NCBI RefSeq assembly: GCF_000331305.1
Contig: NZ_KB217478.1
Location: forward strand, 7,967,481-8,031,480
Direction: 5' to 3'
Origin: Calothrix sp. PCC 7103
GTDB taxonomy: Bacteria > Cyanobacteriota > Cyanobacteriia > Cyanobacteriales > Nostocaceae
DNA length: 64,000 nt
In this document: positions 8,520 to 16,797 of the stretch, one piece after another
Position numbering within the stretch: position 1 is the stretch's first letter
How the letters are laid out: the number at the start of each line of letters is the position of its first letter
Notes under the pieces: model-generated
Database searches by the model: none
Told to the model about the DNA's origin: nothing
What the model saw: the letters and a program-made list of their open reading frames with translations, nothing else
Position numbers and translations under genes: made by a program

Positions 8520-9040
8520 GTTTAATAAATATTACTAATTGTATTAATAAAGTAGTATGCTTTTGCACTTATTGTACTATAGCTTGTAGAAGCGTGTAGT
8601 AATATGCTTCGTCAGATTTAATATCTCTAGCATAAACAATTGTAGCTCTTTGGATATTGAGCAGTTGACTCGCAAACCTTAATGTTTATATTGGCGTTTA
8701 ATTACCAATATTGTTCCAAGTGCAAATGATTATATTTTGATGAAATCAACCAGAACAATATGCATAATGGGCTACATCGACAGCTAGGTTTTTGCTATTG
8801 AAAGCGCTTGTGCCTATAAAATACCGATAGTATTTCAATTATATTGTAGCAGAAATGGATATGTATAAACGTAGATATCTTGAGATATAGAAGCAGCTTT
8901 AAGAAAAAATTAAAATTTATTAAATATATCACTTTTGGAATAATAAAAAATCAAAGTAATAAAAATATTTACCAGAAGGTGAGTAGTTATTTTGGAGTTA
9001 GAGTAATAACCTAGATATATAAAAATTTTGAATAAAAATA
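8520..9040. other. AT-rich gap without a recognisable gene
   Basis: About 520 bp between the divergently placed protease gene and the psaK pair. Short frames on both strands are unconvincing (low-complexity Asn/Ile/Lys). I see no RNA gene and no GGCGCC here. The only structure is the hairpin at its right edge. Confidence 0.5.
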
Positions 9041-9066
9041 TAGAGACGTTACATGTAACGTCTCTA
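9041..9066 (-). terminator. TAGAGACGTTAC palindrome downstream of psaK
   Basis: TAGAGACGTTACA and TGTAACGTCTCTA form a perfect 13-bp inverted repeat without a loop. Read on the minus strand it follows the second psaK and is trailed by TATTTTTATTC, so it can serve as an intrinsic terminator. It belongs to the palindrome family also at 5222, 24221 and 28885. Confidence 0.65.
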
Positions 9067-9098
9067 CAAGCAATATAAAATTTTTGATTCAAAATTAA

Positions 9099-9410
9099 CT
9101 AAAGAACACCAAGGTTGGTTAAACCTAAAACTGCGCCTATACCAACTATATGGCCAGTAGCCATTGCTGCAAGAAATGTACCAACACTGGGATTATTAAA
9201 TACTGAAGGGAAAGGTAATGGCATTTTATTGCCTACATGAGGTTCTTCGATTGTTCTGGGAATGATTAAAAGAGCTAATAAGCTGGCACCAACAATAATG
9301 ATAGTGCCAGTCCAGTTCCATTCAACAGCACTGTTAGGAACAGTTGGTTGAACAGCCGCTAAAAGCGGTATTAAATTAAATGACAAAGTAGATATGAATG
9401 TGGAAAACAT
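9099..9410 (-). CDS. psaK: photosystem I reaction center subunit PsaK (second copy)
   Basis: PsaK is a small two-helix membrane subunit at the periphery of photosystem I that binds chlorophyll and helps attach antenna. The protein has 103 residues. The C-terminal half ends [19 protein letters not shown], the diagnostic PsaK segment, and the first helix is [16 protein letters not shown]. It has a longer N-terminus than its neighbour ([20 protein letters not shown]), resembling a cleavable membrane-targeting sequence. ATG 9410 is preceded by AGGAG at good distance. It lies 133 bp after another psaK in the same direction. The two differ greatly in the loop and N-terminus, so this is an old duplication. 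Confidence 0.9.
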   Translation of the reverse strand: MFSTFISTLSFNLIPLLAAVQPTVPNSAVEWNWTGTIIIVGASLLALLIIPRTIEEPHVGNKMPLPFPSVFNNPSVGTFLAAMATGHIVGIGAVLGLTNLGVL

Positions 9411-9543
9411 GGTTCTTTCTCCTACACGAACTTAACTTTGCTCTTAATGCTCGTTCGGATAAAGACTTGAATCTTCCATCTAAGGGGAGGAAATGACCTC
9501 CCCCTTTAGTTAGAATTACAAATGCCGTAAAATGTGCTGCATT

Positions 9544-9795
9544 TTACAATGTGCCAATGTTAGTCAGTCCTAAAACGATACCAATACCGACGACATGACC
9601 AAAGCACATTGCAGCTACAAATGCAGGAATGCTCATAGGCAGTAACGGCATTTTTGGACCAACCATTGGTCTTTCAATCTTTAAGGTGAGTAGCAGCGCA
9701 ACAAACGAGCATATGCTGATAATCAATCCAATTGTTGGATTCCAAGCGGGTGTTGCGGGAACATTAGCTGCAACTGCTAGTAAAACTGGATGCAT
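9544..9795 (-). CDS. psaK: photosystem I reaction center subunit PsaK (first copy)
   Basis: Second member of the tandem psaK pair and the upstream one in transcription order. From ATG 9795 it has 83 residues, MHPVLLAVAANVPATPAWNP at the N-terminus and FGHVVGIGIVLGLTNIGTL at the C-terminus, the standard PsaK ends. Two membrane helices flank a Pro-rich loop containing KMPLLPMSIP. I chose ATG 9795 over the in-frame ATG at 9831 because GAGGAG lies about 12 nt before it and the family starts here. A good sigma-70-type promoter lies just upstream (9842-9871). Multiple PsaK forms in cyanobacteria are known to be used under different light conditions. Confidence 0.9.
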   Translation of the reverse strand: MHPVLLAVAANVPATPAWNPTIGLIISICSFVALLLTLKIERPMVGPKMPLLPMSIPAFVAAMCFGHVVGIGIVLGLTNIGTL

Positions 9796-9841
9796 AAGCG
9801 CGGTTTTCTCCTCAGAGCGAAAACTTATCATAATCAGAAAG

Positions 9842-9871
9842 ATTATAAAAGTTTATAGTAAATAAAGCCAA
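9842..9871 (-). promoter_or_regulatory. predicted sigma-70-type promoter of the psaK pair
   Basis: On the minus strand a perfect -10 TATAAT (9842-9847) is preceded by TTGGCT (9866-9871) at 18-nt spacing. This would start transcription about 40 nt before the ATG at 9795. The second psaK has no such site in its short upstream gap and is probably transcribed from here. Confidence 0.5.
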
Positions 9872-9934
9872 TATTCTTTATTTATTTAGAATTACAGTAA
9901 AGTTAACTACGTTTCTTAAATTCTTAAAATTTAT

Positions 9935-10573
9935 ATGCGAATTAAAATTTGTGGAATTCGTGACCCACTACAAGGTCAAGCTATTGTGACTTCGGGTGCC
10001 ACTGCTTTAGGATTTATTTGCGTCGAATCTTCCCCACGTTACGTTAACGTCGAACAAATTAAATCGGTTGTAGCTTTAATACCACCTCATGTAGATAAAA
10101 TTGGAGTTTTTGCCAATGCACAACCAACAGAAATAGCATTTATAACTAATAATTCGTCATTGACAGGAGTGCAATTACACGGTAATGAATCTCCAGAATT
10201 TTGCAAACAAGTACGTGAAATTTTGCCAGGAATTGAAATAATTAAAGCGTTAAGAATACGTAATGTAGAAGATTTAGATAATACGGCAAGTTTTACTGAT
10301 TATGTTGATACCCTGTTATTAGATGCTTATCATCCTCAACAGTTAGGTGGAACTGGTCAAACTCTAGATTGGAACATCCTTGAGGAATTTAACCCAGGTC
10401 GTCCTTGGTTTTTAGCAGGAGGATTAACACCAGACAATATTGCCTCAGCACTAAATAAAGTCAAACCGAACGGAATTGACTTATCGAGCGGTGTCGAAAA
10501 GGCGCCAGCAGATAAAGATTTAGATAAAGTCGCAAAATTATTTGAACAGTTAGGAGTTAGGAATTCTCATTAA
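9935..10573 (+). CDS. trpF: phosphoribosylanthranilate isomerase
   Basis: TrpF catalyses the Amadori rearrangement of phosphoribosylanthranilate in tryptophan synthesis. The 212-residue TIM barrel starts [10 protein letters not shown], with the catalytic Cys at residue 6, and has [25 protein letters not shown] with the catalytic Asp, [11 protein letters not shown] for phosphate binding, and GIDLSSGVE. It is cytoplasmic and stands alone, as trp genes often do in cyanobacteria. The last codons (QLGVRNSH and stop) run into a heptamer-type repeat, so the extreme C-terminus derives from repeat DNA. It diverges from psaK and converges on folE. Confidence 0.95.
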   Translation: MRIKICGIRDPLQGQAIVTSGATALGFICVESSPRYVNVEQIKSVVALIPPHVDKIGVFANAQPTEIAFITNNSSLTGVQLHGNESPEFCKQVREILPGIEIIKALRIRNVEDLDNTASFTDYVDTLLLDAYHPQQLGGTGQTLDWNILEEFNPGRPWFLAGGLTPDNIASALNKVKPNGIDLSSGVEKAPADKDLDKVAKLFEQLGVRNSH

Positions 10574-10590
10574 CTCATAACTCCTAACTA
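10549..10590. repeat. AGTTAGGAGTT...AACTCCTAACT inverted heptamer repeat between trpF and folE
   Basis: The left arm AGTTAGGAGTT lies within the trpF 3' end and the right arm AACTCCTAACT lies just beyond the folE stop. They pair perfectly over 11 bp and form a likely bidirectional terminator between convergent genes. It is built from the same heptamers as 13761-13800. Confidence 0.6.
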
Positions 10591-11289
10591 TTAAAAGAAT
10601 GATGGTTGGTGACGAATTAAGTTGAAGAACTCTTCGCGCGTTTTTTGTTCGTCTTGGAATACACCAAGCATGGCACTAGTAACAGTCCAAGAACCGGGTT
10701 TTTGAACTCCACGCATAGCCATGCACATATGGGCGCCTTCCATAACTACAGCAACGCCTTGGGGTTCTAAAATTGTTTGAACAGCTTCAGCAATTTGACG
10801 GGTAAGACGTTCTTGCACCTGCAAACGACGCGAGTACATTTCGACGATGCGGGCAAGTTTACTAAGTCCAACAACTTTTTGGTTAGGGATATAAGCAACA
10901 TGCGCTCTACCCATAAAGGGGAGCATATGATGTTCGCATAAGCTGAAAAAGTCAATATCACGAACCAATACCATTTCGTTGTGCCCTTCATCGAAAATGG
11001 CATTATTAACTAGGTCTTCAAGCGACTGGCTATAACCACTCGTCAAGAAGCGCATCGCTTCTGCTACACGTTTTGGAGTTTTGAGCAGTCCTTCACGTTC
11101 CGGGTCTTCGCCAACACCTATAAGTATATTTCGTACCGCATCCTGCATTTGCTCCATATGCTCTTGGGTAGGTGGATGCAAATCAGGTGTCTTACCGTTA
11201 TGGGTATTACGGTCGGGTCTAGTACTGATGATATCAGTTAAATCAGGAATTAGCGGAGATTGAGAGCCGTTAGAACGAGCTATAGTCAT
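10591..11289 (-). CDS. folE: GTP cyclohydrolase I
   Basis: FolE converts GTP to 7,8-dihydroneopterin triphosphate, the first step toward folate and pterins. It has 232 residues. The zinc ligands are in [10 protein letters not shown] (Cys and His) and [11 protein letters not shown] (Cys). [11 protein letters not shown] and [16 protein letters not shown] are family blocks. The first 45 residues are polar and variable, normal for cyanobacterial copies. It is the last gene of a minus-strand series accA-SDR-folE. The gap to the SDR gene is filled with heptamer repeats. A folE next to the alkane genes is conserved synteny in several cyanobacteria as I recall, without a known metabolic link. Confidence 0.95.
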   Translation of the reverse strand: MTIARSNGSQSPLIPDLTDIISTRPDRNTHNGKTPDLHPPTQEHMEQMQDAVRNILIGVGEDPEREGLLKTPKRVAEAMRFLTSGYSQSLEDLVNNAIFDEGHNEMVLVRDIDFFSLCEHHMLPFMGRAHVAYIPNQKVVGLSKLARIVEMYSRRLQVQERLTRQIAEAVQTILEPQGVAVVMEGAHMCMAMRGVQKPGSWTVTSAMLGVFQDEQKTREEFFNLIRHQPSFF

Positions 11290-11334
11290 GATGTAAGTGT
11301 TATGTGATGTTTGTGTGGAATAGTTCTGAGTGCT

Positions 11335-11441
11335 GATTACTGAGTGCTGAGTAAAATACTGAGAGTCATGAGTTAGAAGTTATGAGTTAAGAGTTGTAAG
11401 TTACGAGTAAATACTCAGCACTCAGCATTTTCTACTCAGCA
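11335..11441. repeat. mixed GAGTGCTGA / ATGAGTT heptamer-type repeats
   Basis: The SDR-folE gap consists of GAGTGCTGA-type units, then GAGTTATGAGTTAAGAGTT-type heptamers, then ACTCAGCACTCAGCA in inverted orientation. It can fold into a long hairpin. No coding sequence is present. Confidence 0.65.
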
Positions 11442-11445
11442 CTAC

Positions 11446-12171
11446 TTAAAGAACTCCAGCACTTGGCATGAGAGTTAATTCATTAACGACTGCACCAGAA
11501 GGCAGTAGCGCAGTGTAAAGAATTGATTGAGCAACAATTTCTGGGGTGAGCATGTTGGAACGGTCAAAGTCCGCGTGAACGGTTTCGGTGTCCCAAAGTT
11601 CTGTATTTACTGAACCTGGGCAAAGTGCTGTGACGCGGATACCGTACTTACGCTCTTCGTGTGCTAATGTTTGTGACAGCGCTAACAAACCAGCTTTACT
11701 AACGCAGTAGGCGCCCCAGTTTGGAAAAGCTTGTTTACCTGCGATTGAAACGACGTTAATAATTGTACCCGTGCCGCGAACACGCATTGTGGGTAAAATT
11801 CCCTTGATGCATTCAAATACGCTGGTTAAATTTAAATCAATTACCCGTTGCCAGTCAGATAAAGGTGTTTCGCTCAAGTCGGCTGTATATGCCATTCCAG
11901 CATTATTTACAAGAATGTCAATATTACCAAAATCTTGTGCAATGTGTTGCATTTTTTCTTGGACTTCGCTAACAACGCTTAAGTCCACTGCGTATGTTTT
12001 TGCCTCTACTCCTGTATGTCGCACAGCTTCAGCTACTGCTGTGAGTTTTGGGAGAGAACGGCTAAGTAGAGCAACATCTATACCCGCTTTTGCAAAGGCT
12101 AAAGCTGTTGCTTTTCCAATTCCGCTACTTGCTCCAGTTATAAGGGCGCGTCGTTTTTGCTCGACAATCAT
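11446..12171 (-). CDS. short-chain dehydrogenase/reductase (SDR)
   Basis: Classical SDR, about 241 residues, NAD(P)-dependent. The cofactor motif is TGASSGIG near the N-terminus, NNAG follows, and the catalytic residues are Ser in NVVSIAGK with Tyr-x3-Lys in YCVSK. PGSVNTELWD is the usual post-catalytic motif. ATG 12171 is preceded by GGAG at 6 nt and gives a normal Rossmann start; an in-frame ATG at 12210 would add 13 atypical residues. It lies between folE and accA on the same strand, but a strong hairpin (12549-12595) separates it from accA, so it probably has its own promoter. The substrate is unknown. Confidence 0.85.
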   Translation of the reverse strand: MIVEQKRRALITGASSGIGKATALAFAKAGIDVALLSRSLPKLTAVAEAVRHTGVEAKTYAVDLSVVSEVQEKMQHIAQDFGNIDILVNNAGMAYTADLSETPLSDWQRVIDLNLTSVFECIKGILPTMRVRGTGTIINVVSIAGKQAFPNWGAYCVSKAGLLALSQTLAHEERKYGIRVTALCPGSVNTELWDTETVHADFDRSNMLTPEIVAQSILYTALLPSGAVVNELTLMPSAGVL

Positions 12172-12548
12172 GTTGTCTCCAGTTGTTTGGTCACCCAAAC
12201 GCATCGCCATTAAACAGACTTCTTGTCACCAGTTCTTTCTCTCTAGATAGATACCTAGAACTTTTGATTTTGAGGCCTAATATGTGTATCGCGGTTGGTT
12301 ATATAAATTAAGCAATTCTAAAAATTTCCTGAATAACCTCTAAACAGATGCTATCCTTTCAAATTAATACATTCCAATTGTAAGCAATCAAATACAGTTT
12401 CTTGACAAATTTTGCAATACATATCACTAAAAGCCTGTTAGTGGTTAACGTTTGGTTCTCATTCCCATTGACGCTACATTACTTACTCACTAATTCTGGA
12501 AAACAGTTGAGCAAAGTAAACAATCAAATCGAATTAATGTACTAAGAT
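12172..12548. other. intergenic region upstream of the SDR gene
   Basis: About 375 bp of AT-rich DNA between the SDR start and the hairpin behind accA. I see no coding frame or RNA gene. It presumably holds the SDR-folE promoter; I could not single out a convincing -35/-10 pair. Confidence 0.4.
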
Positions 12549-12595
12549 GCCTATGGAAGGTTAAGATTCGTTAAGAAAAGTAACTTTCCATAGGC
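12549..12595 (-). terminator. hairpin downstream of accA
   Basis: GCCTATGGAAGGTTA (12549-12563) and TAACTTTCCATAGGC (12581-12595) pair over 15 bp with one mismatch around a 17-nt loop. It lies about 30 bp beyond the accA stop on the minus strand and is a likely end point for the ado-aar-accA transcript. Confidence 0.6.
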
Positions 12596-12628
12596 AATTA
12601 TAACAAAAAAAAGTTTATTAGAGTATAT

Positions 12629-13609
12629 TCAATGTTCAACTTCGGTAAAAACGCCAATTTTGCGGAATTTTTCGTAGCGTAACTGGCGCCGTTGTGCTGA
12701 AGTTAAGGTAGAAAGTTCATCTAAATTATCAACTAAAGCGGTTTTAAGAGTAGTTGCGGCTTTGAGAGGGTCGGAATGGGCACCACCAGTTGGTTCAGGT
12801 AAAATTTGGTCAACGATACCCAAACCTTTGAGGTCATGAGAAACAATTTTGAGTGCAACAGCAGCTTGAGGAGATTTAGCGGCATCTTTCCATAGAATGG
12901 CGGCACAAGCTTCGGGAGTCGCAACAGTGTAAACCGAATGCTCAAACATCAAAAGTCTATCACCGACACCAATACCTAAAGCACCACCGGAACCACCTTC
13001 ACCAATAACAGTACAAATAATCGGTACATCATAGCTAAACATTTCACGTAAGTTATAAGCAATAGCTTCACCTTGACCTTGATGTTCAGCTTCAACGCCA
13101 GACCAGGCACCAGGAGTATCAATAAAAGTTATAATCGGCATCCCAAACTTGTTAGCGTGTTCCATTAACCGCAACGCCTTACGATAACCACCTGGGTAAG
13201 GCATTCCAAAGTTACGGGCAATATTATCTTTAGTATCCCGTCCTTTTTGCTGCCCCAACATTACCACAGGGCGCCCATCCAACCTGCCAACACCACCAAC
13301 CATCGCGGGGTCATCAAAACCGCCTCTGTCACCATGTAACTCCATCCATTCATCACTAATTGCCTGGATGTAATCTAAAGTACTAGGGCGACGTGGATGA
13401 CGTGCAACCTGTAATCGCTGTGATGGAGATAAACTACTGAAAATTTCCTCTCGCAGTTGGGTTGCACGAGCTTCTAGCTGCCGAATTTGACCAGAAACAT
13501 CCACGCCATTTTCTTCAGCAAGTTGCCGAATTTGGTCTATTCGGGTCGCCAATTCTGCCAACGGCTTCTCAAAATCTAGCAGTAGTGGTTTACGCTCAGT
13601 AGTTGCCAT
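12629..13609 (-). CDS. accA: acetyl-CoA carboxylase carboxyltransferase subunit alpha
   Basis: AccA forms the carboxyltransferase with AccD, making malonyl-CoA for fatty-acid synthesis. It has 326 residues and starts with the usual [16 protein letters not shown] helix. [59 protein letters not shown] and [19 protein letters not shown] are all standard and intact. It follows aar on the same strand, separated by about 200 bp of heptamer repeats. The order ado-aar-accA links supply of fatty acyl chains with their conversion to alkanes, as known in other cyanobacteria. Confidence 0.96.
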   Translation of the reverse strand: MATTERKPLLLDFEKPLAELATRIDQIRQLAEENGVDVSGQIRQLEARATQLREEIFSSLSPSQRLQVARHPRRPSTLDYIQAISDEWMELHGDRGGFDDPAMVGGVGRLDGRPVVMLGQQKGRDTKDNIARNFGMPYPGGYRKALRLMEHANKFGMPIITFIDTPGAWSGVEAEHQGQGEAIAYNLREMFSYDVPIICTVIGEGGSGGALGIGVGDRLLMFEHSVYTVATPEACAAILWKDAAKSPQAAVALKIVSHDLKGLGIVDQILPEPTGGAHSDPLKAATTLKTALVDNLDELSTLTSAQRRQLRYEKFRKIGVFTEVEH

Positions 13610-13686
13610 CTTTAAAAATCAATAGTTACAAGTTGAAAGTTTGTACAGACGTGATTAATCCCTTCGGGAAATCCTCCGGATAACAC

Positions 13687-13801
13687 GTCTGTACGAGTTC
13701 TGAGTTAGGAGTTGGGAAATATTAGTCTAGAGTTAAAAGAGTACTTGTGTTGAATTATGAACTCCTAACTCCTAACTCCTAACTCCTAACTCCTAACTCC
13801 G
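13687..13801. repeat. tandem AACTCCT heptamer array between aar and accA
   Basis: Positions 13761-13800 hold about six uninterrupted copies of AACTCCT. Around 13697-13711 lies an inverted version (GTTAGGAGTTGGG), so the region can form a hairpin. At about 13640-13694 there is also an ACAGACGTG...CACGTCTGT inverted pair. Such short tandem heptamers are typical of heterocystous cyanobacteria. The array directly abuts the aar stop region. Confidence 0.8.
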
Positions 13802-13805
13802 TTCC

Positions 13806-14828
13806 TCATGAAACCAAAAGCGGTCTAAACCCGTGTTTAAGCGAAAGCTGACCGATGCGACTCATTTTTTCTACAGTAATCTGATTGCGTCCCCAAGAAA
13901 AGTTAGTATGCAACTTCTCGAACTCTAGAAGCATAGACTCCGCGAAACAAGCAAACAATTGGCGTCCTGGAATTTCCATGTTGACAATTTTCATGATTTT
14001 CCAGTCAATATCCAAGGAATGTTCGACGATTCCGCCATTCAGGACATATACACCAGACTGCTGAATCTTTGTAGCCATATTTTTTGGGTACCCACCGTCA
14101 ATGAGTAAGCAAGGCTGCTTAAGGGTTGCTGGGTCAATTTCTACCCCTTTGGGCATACTCGCGACCCAAACTATAATATCAGCTTCAGGTAACGCTTGTT
14201 CTAACCCCATGATTTTTCCGCGTCCCAACTCAGCTTGCAACTGCTCCAAACGCTCTTGGTTACGTGCTATCAGTAAAAGCTCCTTAACATCGGTTTTAGC
14301 GTCAAGCCAGCGGCAAACAGCACTACCAATATCACCAGTGGCGCCGCAAACAGCAACCGTAGCTTGCGATAAATTAATACCGACTTGTTGGGAAGCTTGT
14401 TCAACCTGCTGACAAATAATATAGGCAGTATGAGTATTACCAGTTGTGAACCGTGTAAACTCAAGGGTTGTATTTCGGACTTGACGAAGTTGCTCTAAGT
14501 TAAAGTTTTCAAAAATGATTGAAGAAAACCCACCCAAGGCAGTAATATCAATGCCGTGCTTCTGGGCATGAGCCATTGCATTCAATATTTTACGAGTAGC
14601 CGCTTTAATCCTACGTGTAGCAAGCATTTCCGGCAAAAAGCAAGATTCTACGTATCTTCCCTCAATTTTTTGTCCGGTAATACTAGTGACAGTAATATTA
14701 TCAACTATTTGAGGTGGCGCGCTACACCAAAAATCTAAGCCTTGGTCGGCATATTCAGGGTAGCCTAACTCGAGGGCTACCGATTGAGCGTGTTCTAAAC
14801 TAGTCAGGTGTCCGATTAGACCAAACAT
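13806..14828 (-). CDS. long-chain acyl-[acyl-carrier-protein] reductase (AAR)
   Basis: AAR reduces fatty acyl-ACP to fatty aldehyde with NADPH, the first step of cyanobacterial alkane synthesis. The protein has 340 residues and begins [15 protein letters not shown], the hallmark start. [19 protein letters not shown] follows, then the Rossmann motif [14 protein letters not shown] for NADPH around residue 160. The conserved catalytic Cys is in LFACFAE near residue 295. It is cytoplasmic. It lies between ado (upstream, 120 bp gap) and accA on one strand. Both gaps carry heptamer repeats, which may weaken or shape the operon mRNA. Confidence 0.96.
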   Translation of the reverse strand: MFGLIGHLTSLEHAQSVALELGYPEYADQGLDFWCSAPPQIVDNITVTSITGQKIEGRYVESCFLPEMLATRRIKAATRKILNAMAHAQKHGIDITALGGFSSIIFENFNLEQLRQVRNTTLEFTRFTTGNTHTAYIICQQVEQASQQVGINLSQATVAVCGATGDIGSAVCRWLDAKTDVKELLLIARNQERLEQLQAELGRGKIMGLEQALPEADIIVWVASMPKGVEIDPATLKQPCLLIDGGYPKNMATKIQQSGVYVLNGGIVEHSLDIDWKIMKIVNMEIPGRQLFACFAESMLLEFEKLHTNFSWGRNQITVEKMSRIGQLSLKHGFRPLLVS

Positions 14829-14857
14829 GTACTGTGATACTGGGCGTGGGTAAATAA

Positions 14858-14946
14858 AGTAATAAGTTATAAGTTATGAGTTGTGAGTTATGAGTTATGA
14901 GTTAAGAGTTCATTTTCAACTCCTAACTTCTAACTCCTAACTCCTC
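14858..14946. repeat. ATGAGTT / AACTCCT inverted heptamer repeats between ado and aar
   Basis: A run of AAGTTATGAGTTGTGAGTT-type heptamers is followed by AACTCCTAACTTCTAACTCC in opposite orientation. It fills almost the entire gap between ado and aar and can fold into a long imperfect hairpin. Confidence 0.75.
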
Positions 14947-14953
14947 ACTATTT

Positions 14954-15646
14954 TTAGGCGGCGCGGAGACCGTAAGCGGACAAGCGCATGATATCGCGGG
15001 TGTTGAAGCCGATGTTACTCAGTGCTTCGCCGTATTGAATCATAAAATCTTCAACCAAAGCGTCTTTTTCCATTGCCATATTTTCGGCATCGTTTTCAAC
15101 TTGGTTGAGCATTTTCCAAACTAAAGGCAGGTTTTGGCGGTTTGCTTCTTCGAGCTCGGCTTTAGATGCTTCAAAGTTTTCTTTGAGCCAAACTTCTCCA
15201 AAATTTAAGTGTGAGTATTCATCTTTAACAACGCCTTCAGTGATTTTACGTGCAAAATCATCAGCAACAGGAATATATATGTTGTAAGCTGCAATTGCAA
15301 AACATTCGATAATTAACGATTGAATTAGCAAGCAAGTAACAACCTTACCTTCTGCCGCTGCTTCTTGGAAGTTGCGGTGTAAACCAGCAAAAAACTCACG
15401 TGCAAATTCTAAATCAGGTGTAACTTGAAGGTTTTTACCACAAGCTTCAAAACCCTTCTTGTGACGGCTTTCCATCTTCGATAAGCGAACCAAGTCATCA
15501 TGAAACTCGGGAAGCATTTCGGCTAATTTTATATAGTTTTCGTGTGCTTCTTGTTCGCCTTCGATTACAATCGCATTAATGCGGCTGTAAGCGTCTTTAT
15601 AGACTTCACTGCTGAAATCAAGTCCTAATTCTGCCACCTGTGACAT
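14954..15646 (-). CDS. aldehyde deformylating oxygenase (alkane synthase, ADO)
   Basis: ADO converts C16/C18 fatty aldehydes to C15/C17 alkanes and formate at a ferritin-like di-iron site. From ATG 15646 it has 230 residues beginning [20 protein letters not shown], the normal family start. Iron ligands are visible as Glu in [10 protein letters not shown], Glu-x2-His in [10 protein letters not shown], Glu in [11 protein letters not shown] and [10 protein letters not shown]. An in-frame ATG at 15730 would add 28 residues. I reject it because AGGAGT lies ten nt before 15646 and the family lacks the extension. It heads the minus-strand unit ado-aar-accA. Confidence 0.96.
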   Translation of the reverse strand: MSQVAELGLDFSSEVYKDAYSRINAIVIEGEQEAHENYIKLAEMLPEFHDDLVRLSKMESRHKKGFEACGKNLQVTPDLEFAREFFAGLHRNFQEAAAEGKVVTCLLIQSLIIECFAIAAYNIYIPVADDFARKITEGVVKDEYSHLNFGEVWLKENFEASKAELEEANRQNLPLVWKMLNQVENDAENMAMEKDALVEDFMIQYGEALSNIGFNTRDIMRLSAYGLRAA

Positions 15647-15840
15647 AGTATGCTCACTCCTGTTATGTGATTTATTTGATACAATCCGGCTAATAGTTGA
15701 TAGCGCGGAACTGATAGCTTTTATGTTCACTGTGATTTAATTTAACTTAACAAAGTCACTATGTTATAGATTAGCTTCTGCTGGGAACTATTTTTTACAG
15801 ATGACACTACTAGAATAAATGCTTGGGAGATTATAGAATA

Positions 15841-16668
15841 ATGCCAAAACCAAGCTTGAATCCTAAATACCACGATATTCTTAGCTATTGCGTACTTCTA
15901 CTTCTAGCACTTATCGTCTTACTACCGCTAATCATTGTTTTCATTACCTCGTTTGCTCCAGGTGGGTCAGCTCCAGGTAACGCCTTTAAGCAAAGTTGGT
16001 CACTTATGTACTATGGTGACGCATGGCAGCGAGGTAAGTTTCTTTTAGCATTTTGGAATTCAACACTAGTAGCTTTATCTGTCACCGCATTTCAAATTAT
16101 TACCTCCGCTTTGGCTGGTTATGCTCTGGCGAGATTAAAATTTCGCGGTAAGCAAGCCCTGTTATTAATAGTACTCGCTACATTGGTAATACCATTCCAA
16201 TTGCTTGTAATACCAATATTCTTGGTATTGAAAACAGGAAATTTAATCAACACCTACGGCGCGTTAATATTGCCAACAGCAGTAAACGGGTTTGGAATAT
16301 TTCTGCTGCGTCAATTTTTCCTGACTATTCCGGTAGAACTCGAAGAAGCTGCCGCATTAGATGGCGCCAATCGACTACAAATCTTATGGCAAGTAATGTT
16401 ACCACTCGCGCGTCCTGCTCTAGTCACTTTATTCTTATTTACCTTCATCGGTGAATGGAATGACTTATTCAAACCATTGGTATTTACAACTCGACCCGAA
16501 CTAAGAACCGTCCAACTAGCACTCGCCGAATTTCAAGAGCAGTTTACTAATAACTGGTCACTTATGATGGCGGCAGTAACAATTGCTACCGTACCAGTAA
16601 TGATTCTATTTCTAATCGGTCAGCGCCAATTTATTCGAGGCATCGCCGCAACAGGAATAAAGAATTAG
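15841..16668 (+). CDS. carbohydrate ABC transporter permease (MalG type)
   Basis: Inner-membrane permease of a CUT1-type sugar ABC importer, about 275 residues. There are six hydrophobic segments, and the cytoplasmic loop that binds the ATPase (EAA motif) is EEAAALDGANRLQILWQVML with the usual Gly. The N-terminal helix is SYCVLLLLALIVLLPLIIVF. ATG 15841 follows GGGAGA at ten nt; an in-frame TTG at 15823 is less likely. No partner permease, binding protein or ATPase is in the window, so this is an orphan component whose partners must be elsewhere, a common arrangement in cyanobacteria. The substrate cannot be told. Confidence 0.88.
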   Translation: MPKPSLNPKYHDILSYCVLLLLALIVLLPLIIVFITSFAPGGSAPGNAFKQSWSLMYYGDAWQRGKFLLAFWNSTLVALSVTAFQIITSALAGYALARLKFRGKQALLLIVLATLVIPFQLLVIPIFLVLKTGNLINTYGALILPTAVNGFGIFLLRQFFLTIPVELEEAAALDGANRLQILWQVMLPLARPALVTLFLFTFIGEWNDLFKPLVFTTRPELRTVQLALAEFQEQFTNNWSLMMAAVTIATVPVMILFLIGQRQFIRGIAATGIKN

Positions 16669-16682
16669 CAACGGATATATTG

Positions 16683-16714
16683 TAGGTTGGGTGGAGGCTT
16701 TGCGGAACCCAACT
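16683..16714. repeat. AGGTTGGGT...ACCCAACTT dispersed hairpin, copy 1
   Basis: TAGGTTGGGTGGAGGCTTTG is followed by CGGAACCCAACTTA; the GGTTGGGT/ACCCAACTT arms pair. Related copies are at 25379-25400 and 37928-37982. It lies between two convergent genes. Confidence 0.6.
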
Positions 16715-16797
16715 TATTAATTTCCAATAAGTCATAGTATTTATTAAAACCTGCTTTGCTGAACTAATAACTGTACTACTAATATCTACATCCGTTG

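Noticed and set aside
8910-9092. Minus-strand 60-codon frame beyond psaK
   Set aside because: It overlaps the palindrome at 9041 and is Ile/Asn/Lys-rich, as expected from AT-rich spacer DNA.
10767-11003. Frames opposite or within folE, accA, ndhD, sigA and gyrA
   Set aside because: They are shadows of well-identified genes in other frames and carry no domain signature.
13741-13800. Regular short repeats that could suggest a CRISPR array
   Set aside because: The unit is an uninterrupted 7-bp heptamer without spacers, and no cas gene is near.
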